64,000 nt of DNA from Nisaea sediminum (GTDB lineage Bacteria; Pseudomonadota; Alphaproteobacteria; Thalassobaculales; Thalassobaculaceae), in contig NZ_JACZCQ010000014.1 in the NCBI RefSeq assembly GCF_014904705.1, positions 57,595 to 121,594 on the forward strand, in the 5' to 3' direction. Below the pieces are notes generated by a model. That model was not told the origin of the DNA. It saw only the letters and a list, made by a program, of their open reading frames with translations, and searched no databases. The position numbers and the translations under genes are program-made. This document shows positions 18,254 through 25,422 of this stretch, piece after piece (within the stretch, counting starts at the first letter, position 1; every line of letters begins with the position of its first letter).

Positions 18254-19359
18254 CAGAACGGACCCTTGAAGAAGGGATCGGGCACGTCGATCGGAACATC
18301 GCCCCGGTCCGCGAGGATCTTCTCCTCGACCTGGGAAATCGTCGCCTCCTCAAGTCCCATCATCTCGCCCGCGGTTCTGGCGATCCGGGCGGCGTCCGGA
18401 TAGAAGCCGCGCACGAGGCCCCGGGAACTCGGAGTGGGATGATCCGGCAGACCCATGCGAACCGGTGCCGCCTCCAGCAGGTCGAAGCAGCGGGAGGTGA
18501 CCTCGGAGGCGATTTCCGCGCCGATGCCGAACATCCGGAAACCGGTGTCGACGGTGAGCAGACGCCCGGTGCGGGCGACGCTCTCCACGATCGGATCGAG
18601 ATTGAGCGGGCGGACAACCCGGAGATCCAGTACCTCGACCGGATAACCCGCCTCGGCCAGCCCGTCGGCGGCGCGCACCGCCTCCAGCGTCATGTAGGAG
18701 GTCGCGACGATGGTCAGCCCGTCGCCCTGGCGAACCGTGCGCGGTCCGTCGAGCGGACGATGGACATAACCCTCCGCGACGGCGCTCGTCGTGTAGTGCG
18801 ACCAGCGGTGTTCGATGACGACCACCGGATTGTCGTCCTCGACCGCGGCCGTGACCATGCCTTTGGCATCTTCGGCAAAGGCCGGCATGATCACTTTCAG
18901 GCCGGGCACGTGCGCGAAGATCGCTTCGAGGCTCTGGGAATGCTCCGGACCCTGACCCCAGCCGCGTCCGACGATCATCCGCAGAACCAGCGGAACCTTG
19001 TGATTTCCCCTGCTGACGTAATGCATCTTCGCGGCATTGTTCAGGATCTGCTCAAGGGCGAGGAGGGCGAATTCGACGCGCTGCAGGGTCACGACGGACC
19101 GTTTCCCAGCTAGAGCGGCGCCGATCGCGACGCCGATCAGGCCGTTTTCTGCGATCGGCATCTCGATCATCCGATCGTGGCCGATATGCTTGCCGATATC
19201 CTTCAGGGTACCGAAAAGCGCGCCCGGATCCTCGACACCCTCGCCGAAAAAGATCACGGACGGGTCGCGTCTCGCGGCTTCCAGGAGTCCGTCCCGGATC
19301 GCCGTTCCCATGTTGATGACCGGGGCACCGGCCGCGCTCGCGGGTTCAGGCATAGACAT
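18253..19359 (-). CDS. 2-Oxo acid dehydrogenase E1 beta-like (transketolase-type) subunit
   Basis: 368 residues with the E1-beta pattern: VIFFGEGVEDPG, IAENGLIGVAIGAALAG, VEFALLALEQILNNAAKMHY, RMIVGRGWGQGPEHSQ, and a C-terminal transketolase domain (DLRVVRPLNLDPIVESV). With the alpha subunit it would bind thiamine diphosphate and decarboxylate a 2-oxo acid. No E2 or E3 gene is in the operon. ATG 19359 lies 14 bases inside the alpha gene. Confidence 0.85.
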   Translation of the reverse strand: MSMPEPASAAGAPVINMGTAIRDGLLEAARRDPSVIFFGEGVEDPGALFGTLKDIGKHIGHDRMIEMPIAENGLIGVAIGAALAGKRSVVTLQRVEFALLALEQILNNAAKMHYVSRGNHKVPLVLRMIVGRGWGQGPEHSQSLEAIFAHVPGLKVIMPAFAEDAKGMVTAAVEDDNPVVVIEHRWSHYTTSAVAEGYVHRPLDGPRTVRQGDGLTIVATSYMTLEAVRAADGLAEAGYPVEVLDLRVVRPLNLDPIVESVARTGRLLTVDTGFRMFGIGAEIASEVTSRCFDLLEAAPVRMGLPDHPTPSSRGLVRGFYPDAARIARTAGEMMGLEEATISQVEEKILADRGDVPIDVPDPFFKGPF

Positions 19360-20308
19360 GGGCACGCGCCTCGTTCGGCTCCGGAAGCGGAGAATTGATT
19401 GCGAATGTGAAAGCCGCGTCGACCTCGGCCTGCAGCGTCCGTTCGAGCTCGGCATAGGATCCGGCGGAAAGGACGCCGGCCTCTTCCAGTTGCTTCCGGT
19501 ACCGCTCGAGCGGGTCGCGGACGCGCCAGGTCTGGAATTCCTCTTCGGTCCGGTAGCCGATGTGATTGTCGAAGTTCGGCCCGCAATGCTCGCGCCAGCG
19601 GTAGGTGTCCAGCAGCAGGAAAGTCGGCGTTCCGGTGCGCGACGTTTCCACCGCCCAGGACGCGGCCTCGCGCACGGCGTCGAGATCGTTGCCGTCCACA
19701 TGGCGGCTTTCCAGGGCGTGCGCCTTGGCGACATCCGTCAGGGGCCGCTCGGGCTGGCGGTCCGCCAGGTTGGTATAGACCGAATAGAGATTGTTCTCGC
19801 AGACATAGACGACCGGCAGTCCGCGGAGCCGCGCGAAATTGGCGGATTCGTGGAAGACGCCTTCCTCGAGGCAGGCGTCGCCGAGGAAGGACACTGTCAC
19901 CTTGCCGTTACCGTCGAACTTGTCGGAGAGCGCGGTCCCCGTGGCGAGCGGGATCGAGCTGGCCACGATCGGGATGCTGGCCATCATGCCGGCCTCCGGA
20001 TCCATCAGGTGCATCGAGCCGCCGCGGCCGCCGATGCAGCCATCCCGCTTGCCGTAGATCTCGGCCATCATGGCGTTGAGATTGCCGCCCTTGGCGAGAT
20101 AGTGCGCATGGGAGCGGTGACTGCTGAAGACCCTGTCTTCGCTCTGCAGAACGTCGCAGACGCCGACTGCGGTGGCTTCCTGTCCGACGGAAAGGTGAAC
20201 CGGGCAGCGCATTTCCTGCTCTGCATAGCGCTCGGCGATGGTTTCCTCGACGAGGCGGATGCGCAGCATCTGCCTCATGCACCGGAGCCGGTAGTCGTTC
20301 TCGGCCAT
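19346..20308 (-). CDS. 2-Oxo acid dehydrogenase E1 alpha-like subunit (TPP-binding)
   Basis: 320 residues with the E1-alpha pattern: CPVHLSVGQEAT, SSHRSHAHYLAKGG, CIGGRGGSMHLMD, and the TPP motif beginning FLGDACLEEG and ending ENN. The canonical third residue of GDG is Ala here (GDA). It is shorter than mitochondrial E1-alpha and closer to acetoin-dehydrogenase-type subunits. It partners the overlapping beta gene. Location among aminotransferase, kinase and radical SAM genes suggests that the carbanion it forms is used in biosynthesis rather than in central metabolism. Confidence 0.85.
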   Translation of the reverse strand: MAENDYRLRCMRQMLRIRLVEETIAERYAEQEMRCPVHLSVGQEATAVGVCDVLQSEDRVFSSHRSHAHYLAKGGNLNAMMAEIYGKRDGCIGGRGGSMHLMDPEAGMMASIPIVASSIPLATGTALSDKFDGNGKVTVSFLGDACLEEGVFHESANFARLRGLPVVYVCENNLYSVYTNLADRQPERPLTDVAKAHALESRHVDGNDLDAVREAASWAVETSRTGTPTFLLLDTYRWREHCGPNFDNHIGYRTEEEFQTWRVRDPLERYRKQLEEAGVLSAGSYAELERTLQAEVDAAFTFAINSPLPEPNEARAHVYA

Positions 20309-20328
20309 GTTTGTCGTTGCTCCCCGGC

Positions 20329-21450
20329 TCAGATGAAATTGATATGCATCGGCGGTTCGCCCTTCATCGGAGGCAGTTCGAACTCGCCTTTCTGATAGCC
20401 ATCGAGAAATTCGTTGACCTTGTGCTGCAGGCAGAGGCTGCCGCACATCTTCTGGGCGTTGAATTCGGGGCTGGCGAGGTAATTCATCACTTCCCAGTAA
20501 CGGTCGCTGTTGAAGATATCGCGGAACCGCTGCTCGGTGATGTTGCCGATGTGAAACTTCTTGTAACGCTCGTTGAACAGCATGCCGCAAGGCGCGACGA
20601 GGCCGGAGCCGGACATTTGCAGCATGAAGGGCGCACCATAGCAGCGCTGGTAGCTGCGGGTGCCTTCGGTATCGATCTTCGACCATTTGACCGAGACTTG
20701 GTAGCTCTCGTCCGAGAGCGCCTCGGCGGCGTGCAGTGTCTCGTAGAGGCTCGCGTAGCCGCCGTAATCGACGCCGAGGGAGCCGTCCTCGTCGTCGCTG
20801 CAATGCTTGATCACGAGATAGTCCGGCCGCAGTTCTTTGCCGAGCCGGGCGAGGGGCATGATCTGGTCGTGATATTCCGGCATCAGCACCATCTGCATGC
20901 CGATGGTGACGTCGAGGTCTTGCTCGCGCTTGATCTCGCCCATTGCCTTGATGTTTTCGCAGACGCGGTCGAACCAGTGCTCTTTCACGCCCATGATCTC
21001 GGCATAGCGCTGACGCTCGCCGGCCGAGATGTTGACGCGCAGATAGGTCAGCGACGGCAGCACCTCCTCCAGCTTGCGCCGGTTCAGCACGAAGCCGTTG
21101 GTGCCGACAGCCATGGAGAGCCCGAGTTCGTGACCGTACTTGCAGGCATCGACGAAGACGGGGGAGATCGTGCTCTCGCCGTCGGAGACGAAGCTGATGC
21201 CCTTGACGCCGATCTCGGCGCAGTCCTCGAGGAACTCGAAGATCGCCTTCTTGTCGATCACCTTGCGCTCGTTTTCCTGCAGCATCGCATAGCAGAAATG
21301 GCAGGCGAAATTGCAGGCGCGGGTGAGCGACATGTCGATCGTGATCGGTGCGATCCGCTCGCCACGCTCCCAGGCATCGATGCGGTCCTGATGCCAGGCG
21401 ATCTTGGTGCCGTCCAGGATCAGCTCGACATGATCTGTCATTCCGGTCAT
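20329..21450 (-). CDS. Radical SAM protein with SPASM-like C-terminal cysteines
   Basis: 373 residues. The 4Fe-4S/SAM motif CNFACHFC has Cys46, Cys50 and Cys53; a GTNGF strand follows. The C-terminal part has clustered cysteines (RCYGAPF, APCGMLF, MCGSLCLQH), as in SPASM/twitch radical SAM enzymes with auxiliary clusters. The closest general types act on peptides or sugars, but the substrate is not evident; no precursor-peptide gene is obvious beside it. It sits between the E1 pair and the protein with a possible NifU-like domain, with gaps under 30 bases. Confidence 0.85.
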   Translation of the reverse strand: MTGMTDHVELILDGTKIAWHQDRIDAWERGERIAPITIDMSLTRACNFACHFCYAMLQENERKVIDKKAIFEFLEDCAEIGVKGISFVSDGESTISPVFVDACKYGHELGLSMAVGTNGFVLNRRKLEEVLPSLTYLRVNISAGERQRYAEIMGVKEHWFDRVCENIKAMGEIKREQDLDVTIGMQMVLMPEYHDQIMPLARLGKELRPDYLVIKHCSDDEDGSLGVDYGGYASLYETLHAAEALSDESYQVSVKWSKIDTEGTRSYQRCYGAPFMLQMSGSGLVAPCGMLFNERYKKFHIGNITEQRFRDIFNSDRYWEVMNYLASPEFNAQKMCGSLCLQHKVNEFLDGYQKGEFELPPMKGEPPMHINFI

Positions 21451-21479
21451 GGCTTCATTCCTCGCGTGTCGGCCCCGTT

Positions 21480-22220
21480 CTAGAGACGCCGGATGCGGTT
21501 TGCGTCCTTCACCACTTCGGTGAAGAGTTCGATGCGTTCGCCGGTCTTCTCGCGCAGCCAGTGCTCGAGATCCATGAGCATTGCCGGCTTGTCCCAGACC
21601 GGCACCTCGTCGGAAAAGACAAGGAACAGACGGTCATATTGGTCGATTTCGACCAATTCGAAGGCGTCGCCAGCTATTTTGTGCGCATCCCTGAAGCTCT
21701 CGATATGCGGCAGGACAAGGTCCCGCTTGCCCGCCTTGTCGAGTTTTTTCCAGGCGTCGCTGTACGGCCGGTCGAAGAAATTAGTGTCGCTGTGCCGTCC
21801 GAACCGCGCGTCCGCCTCCCGCCGGAGGGCCGCCATCAGCTTCAGGGGAGCCGCGAAGCAGGCTCCGGCGTTGCGCGGTGTCAGGACGCCGTTCACCGGC
21901 GCGGGGATCTCCGGGTCGCGCAGTCGCTGCAAGGCGAAAATGAGCCCGTGATCGGTGAGCTCGCGGACCGGCGCGCCGATGGCATAGCTGCAAAGCGTTT
22001 CCAGAATTGCGGCTTCGGGCGCGGTCTCCGGAGCGGAGAACCGGGCTTGCCGGATCGTTTCCGAGCCGTTCTCGAACTCGAGCATAAGCTCCAGACCCGC
22101 TTCCGCGACGGAAAGGCCGGCGGCGGAGGCGGCACCGGATTTCTGCAAATGGGGCAGGGACTTCAATTGCTCGGCGATCCGCTCGGCAAAGGCGGCCGGG
22201 ATGTCGGAACGCTCACCCAT
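21480..22220 (-). CDS. Unknown protein, possible degenerate NifU-like N-domain
   Basis: 246 residues, not confidently assigned. Residues ~25-120 can be lined up by eye with IscU/NifU-type scaffolds (compare the protein at 33849): a strand LELMLEFENG, a helix ETLCSYAIGAPVRELT, then NGVLTPRNAGACFAAPLKLM, where the Cys falls at the usual third cluster ligand. The first two ligands are absent. The C-terminal half (DYDR-like QYDRLFLVFSDEVP and LREKTGERIELFTE) is unknown. The start at 22220 is 7 bases after the preceding stop with a GAGG site. Helping the adjacent radical SAM enzyme is a guess. Confidence 0.6.
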   Translation of the reverse strand: MGERSDIPAAFAERIAEQLKSLPHLQKSGAASAAGLSVAEAGLELMLEFENGSETIRQARFSAPETAPEAAILETLCSYAIGAPVRELTDHGLIFALQRLRDPEIPAPVNGVLTPRNAGACFAAPLKLMAALRREADARFGRHSDTNFFDRPYSDAWKKLDKAGKRDLVLPHIESFRDAHKIAGDAFELVEIDQYDRLFLVFSDEVPVWDKPAMLMDLEHWLREKTGERIELFTEVVKDANRIRRL

Positions 22221-22227
22221 GGCCACC

Positions 22228-22548
22228 TCAAGCTTTGATATTGCTGATATGGACAAGGCAGTAATCCCCATGATCGTCGATCTCGACATCCGAGAACGGA
22301 CCCAGCGCAGTGCGCAGCTCGTCGTGTTTCGCGCGCGGCAGGCTCGTGTTCGAGACGCGCAACGTGAAGTTCTCCGTGCCGAAAGCTCCCGCCGCTTCTG
22401 CCATGTTGAGAATGCTGGCGACCGAATCCTCGTCCGGCACCCACATCTCGAGGAAGTCGAGATCGACGCCGTGGCTCCTCAGCTGGTTGAGGAGCCTGTC
22501 CTCATAGGATGCCACGAGGTTCTCGTAGTTGATCGCCTGCTCGCTCAT
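22228..22548 (-). CDS. Orphan small protein of the sugar operon
   Basis: 106 residues, soluble and acidic, with no family recognised. It has mixed helix-strand character (NYENLVASYEDRLLNQLRSH, then FTLRVSNTSLP and a CLVHISNIK end strand), which suggests a compact alpha/beta domain. It is tightly packed between the DegT gene and the possible NifU-like gene (gaps of 16 and 7 bases), so it is probably a working part of the operon rather than noise. Confidence 0.7.
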   Translation of the reverse strand: MSEQAINYENLVASYEDRLLNQLRSHGVDLDFLEMWVPDEDSVASILNMAEAAGAFGTENFTLRVSNTSLPRAKHDELRTALGPFSDVEIDDHGDYCLVHISNIKA

Positions 22549-22564
22549 GCGTTTCGCTCCGGCA

Positions 22565-23695
22565 TTAGCTGCCCTTCGACAGGAAACGGTTCACACTGGC
22601 CGCCACGCGGGTGATTTCCGCTTCCGTCAGATTCTGGTTGGCCGGAAGAGTAATGATCCGCCGGGACTGTTCTTCGGTTACCGGGAAATCGCCGGCCTTG
22701 TGGCCGAGATAGGCCGCGGCCGGTTGCAGATGGATCGGCACCGGATAGTGGATCGCTGTTCCGATGCCCTGCGCGCCCAGATGGGCCTGCAACTCGTCGC
22801 GGCGGTCCACCTGAATGACGAAGGTGTGGAAGGTGTTGAATTCGATCTCCCGGCAGGGAGGCGCGAAGACCAGCTCAGGATCCAGAAGCTCGCGATAGAG
22901 CGCGACGTTGCGTCGCCGCTTCTCGATCAGCGCGTCCATCTTCCCTAGGCGGTAATAGAGGATCGCGGCCTGGATCTGGTCCATCCGCGAGACGGAGCCG
23001 AAACGGGTGACGGTGTTCCGGTCGACAAGTCCGTGATTGCGGTAAAGACGGGCGTATTCCGCGACATCGTCCCGGTCGGTGGTCAGGAAACCGGCATCGC
23101 CGCAGGCATTCAGGTTCTTCAAAGGATGGGCCGAGAAGCATCCGACGTCGCCGAGCGCGCCGCTCATGACGCCGTCGTAGCGTGACCCGATCGATTGCGC
23201 CGCGTCCTCGATGATCGCGAGACCGTGCCGCTTGGCGATCTCCTGGATCGGTTTCATGTCGGCGACCCGGCCCGTCAGGTGAACGGGCATGATCGCCTTG
23301 GTTTTCGCCGTGATCTTCTTCTCGATCTCGGCCGGGTCTATATTCTGGTCCGGAAGCACGTCCGCGAAGACCGGGGTCGCTCCGACATGCGCGATGACGG
23401 CGGTCGAGGCGACGAAGGAATTCGGCGGCGTGATGACCTCGTCGCCATGTCCGATCCCGAGGGCGGCGAGCGAGAGGATCAGGGCATCGGTGCCGGAGTT
23501 CAGGGCCACCGCATGTTTGGTGCCGCAAAGCTCGGCCAGTGCGGCCTCGAGTTTCTCGTTCCAGGGGCCGCCGACATACATACCGCTCATGAGGATTTCC
23601 TCGATGATCGGCATGAGCTCGTCGCGCTCCTCCGCAAACTGCGCCCCGATATTCACATAGGGGATCGGGGACTGTGTCGCACTCGTATCCGGCAT
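22565..23695 (-). CDS. DegT/DnrJ/EryC1 aminotransferase (first copy)
   Basis: 376 residues: PYVNIGAQFAEERDEL start, ALNSGTDALILSLAALG, VITPPNSFVASTAV, PVHLTGRVADM, IIEDAAQSIGS, and CFSAHPLKNLNACGDAG with the PLP Lys. The C-terminal IHYPVPIHLQPA block is usual for sugar aminotransferases such as WecE/VioA/PglE types. ATG 23695 follows AGGAAG. It lies downstream of an internal hairpin-T-run that could reduce expression relative to the kinase fusion gene. Confidence 0.88.
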   Translation of the reverse strand: MPDTSATQSPIPYVNIGAQFAEERDELMPIIEEILMSGMYVGGPWNEKLEAALAELCGTKHAVALNSGTDALILSLAALGIGHGDEVITPPNSFVASTAVIAHVGATPVFADVLPDQNIDPAEIEKKITAKTKAIMPVHLTGRVADMKPIQEIAKRHGLAIIEDAAQSIGSRYDGVMSGALGDVGCFSAHPLKNLNACGDAGFLTTDRDDVAEYARLYRNHGLVDRNTVTRFGSVSRMDQIQAAILYYRLGKMDALIEKRRRNVALYRELLDPELVFAPPCREIEFNTFHTFVIQVDRRDELQAHLGAQGIGTAIHYPVPIHLQPAAAYLGHKAGDFPVTEEQSRRIITLPANQNLTEAEITRVAASVNRFLSKGS

Positions 23696-23713
23696 TTTCT
23701 TCCTGCTCGCACG

Positions 23714-23746
23714 AAAAACCCGGCCCGGACGCCCTTCGCTCCGGGC
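23714..23746 (-). terminator. Intra-operon terminator or attenuator
   Basis: Read on the minus strand, GCCCGGA (23746-23740) and TCCGGGC (23729-23723) form a 7-bp stem with a 10-base loop, followed by CGGG and five Ts (23718-23714). It lies in the 58-base gap between the kinase fusion and the first DegT gene. Confidence 0.6.
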
Positions 23747-23753
23747 AGAGCCG

Positions 23754-25289
23754 TTATTTCAATAACGCGGTCAACGCTTTGATCACGTTTACCTTGCTCA
23801 CCGAGTCGCGGTGGCCGACGATTCCGACCTTGATCGCTCCGGCGATATTTCCAATCAGACCGATCATAGCAATATCCGTTCCAACCTTCGCCAGCGGCGC
23901 CGTGATCGAGAAGAACGCGTCGCCCGCGCCCATCGTGTCGACGACCCGCCGGGTGAAGGCCGGGATCTGAGTGACGGGCGATCCGGCATCGTAGGCCACG
24001 CAGCCATGCCGGCCATGGGTCAGGATCATACGGCGGCAGTCTAACCGCTTCGGCAATACGTCTTGAGCGATCACCGCGAGATCGCTGAACCGGTCTCCGA
24101 CGGCGAGGCGGGCCTCGGGCGCGTCGATACAGAGATAGTCCGCACGAGGGTATTTGGTGATGAGATTGTAGCCCCGGTTCGCGCTGTTGGTCTGCGCATT
24201 GACCGCAAGATAGGGGGCCTTCTCGCAAATCAGGTCAACCGTCTCGCCGTTGATCAGGCCGTGTCCGAAATCGGCTGCCATCACGACATCATAGTGCGGC
24301 GCGAGTTCCGCGATCTTCGCGTGCAGATCGCCGAGCACTGCCGGGGGCAGCGGCGAATCCTCGATGAACTGCACCTCGAAGAGCTTGCGCAGATAGCTGC
24401 TGTCGACGAAGCGAACCTTGCGGGTCGTCGGTGCGTTCGGACGATAGACCGGAATGAGGTTTACGTTCTCGTGCGACTGGGTCTTGATGAAATTCTCGCG
24501 CGGATCGCTCTTTCCGAGGCAGGTGACGATATCGACCTGCTTGCAGAAACTTGCGACATGGTTTGCCGCCGCGACCACACCGCCGGCAAAGAGCTCCATG
24601 TCCTGGTGGCGGGTTGACATGATGTTCTCTTTGGAAGGCTGACCCGAAGGCGAGACATACTGGTACTCGTCGAGGATGGTGTCCCCGATGATCAGGATCC
24701 GCATGTCCTTGATGCTGTCGATCAATTCCAGCAGCTGCTGCAGCCCGACCGTTTTACGGACCCGGTCGAGATACTCCCGGACTTCCGGCTCGAAGACATC
24801 GACGTGACGGTTGATCAGCTCGCTCGAGCTGAAGGTGATGTCGTCCGTGAAAACGATCCGCCCGCCATGCTGCTCGACCGCGAGGCGTTCATCGACGATC
24901 TTGCCGGTGACGTCTTGGTCGGCATCGACATAATCGGAGCCCTTGATGTAGGCGTCGGGCTTGATCGCATGGATCGCCTGTTCGGCGGAGGCTGCGTGGT
25001 TGATGCCGACCCAGCTTACATATTCGAGCGCGGCCAGCATCTCGGCGCGGAGCTGATCGGTGAAGACGGGCCGGCCCGGACCCTTGTGGACATGCTCGTC
25101 CGCGGTGACGGTGACAAACAGTACGTCGCCCTCACGCCGCGCATGTTCGAGATGGCGGACGTGGCCGAGATGCAGCAGATCGAACGTACCGTGGGCATGA
25201 GCGATCGTTTTTCCGGAAGCGCGAATTTTATCAGCTATTTCAGATAGTTCTGAAATAGATTTGATCTTGTCTCTAGCTGAAGGCTGCAT
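23754..25289 (-). CDS. Nucleotidyltransferase-PfkB sugar kinase fusion (HldE-like, inverted order)
   Basis: 511 residues with two enzyme domains. Residues ~28-160 are a cytidylyltransferase-like fold: HGTFDLLHLGHVRHLEHAR with the HxGH motif (His40, His43) and YIKGSDYVD. Residues ~190-511 are a PfkB/ribokinase domain: ILIIGDTILDEY, FAGGVVAAANH, and DTMGAGDAFF with GAGD at 454-457. Heptose enzyme HldE has the kinase first and the nucleotidyltransferase second; here the order is reversed. It would phosphorylate a sugar and activate it with ADP or CDP. First gene of the minus-strand operon. Confidence 0.85.
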   Translation of the reverse strand: MQPSARDKIKSISELSEIADKIRASGKTIAHAHGTFDLLHLGHVRHLEHARREGDVLFVTVTADEHVHKGPGRPVFTDQLRAEMLAALEYVSWVGINHAASAEQAIHAIKPDAYIKGSDYVDADQDVTGKIVDERLAVEQHGGRIVFTDDITFSSSELINRHVDVFEPEVREYLDRVRKTVGLQQLLELIDSIKDMRILIIGDTILDEYQYVSPSGQPSKENIMSTRHQDMELFAGGVVAAANHVASFCKQVDIVTCLGKSDPRENFIKTQSHENVNLIPVYRPNAPTTRKVRFVDSSYLRKLFEVQFIEDSPLPPAVLGDLHAKIAELAPHYDVVMAADFGHGLINGETVDLICEKAPYLAVNAQTNSANRGYNLITKYPRADYLCIDAPEARLAVGDRFSDLAVIAQDVLPKRLDCRRMILTHGRHGCVAYDAGSPVTQIPAFTRRVVDTMGAGDAFFSITAPLAKVGTDIAMIGLIGNIAGAIKVGIVGHRDSVSKVNVIKALTALLK

Positions 25290-25304
25290 CCGATTGATTC
25301 AATT

Positions 25305-25333
25305 GTTATATGGCCGTTCAGAGCCTATCACAA
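25305..25333 (-). promoter_or_regulatory. Promoter of the eight-gene sugar operon
   Basis: On the minus strand TTGTGA (25333-25328), a 17-base spacer and TATAAC (25310-25305) precede the ATG at 25289. It is a good sigma-70-type match in an AT-rich island between two GC-rich genes. Confidence 0.6.
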
Positions 25334-25422
25334 TTTCATCGCGAAACGGGAAAAACAAATTGTCCCGGCGTTTTCGATCGGCAGCGGAAGATTTTCCGCT
25401 CCATGCGACCCTGTACGGGCCC

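Noticed and set aside
16109..18403. 764-codon plus-strand open frame
   Set aside because: Runs through the flippase-like gene in another frame and then antisense to the DegT gene; no motif, skewed composition.
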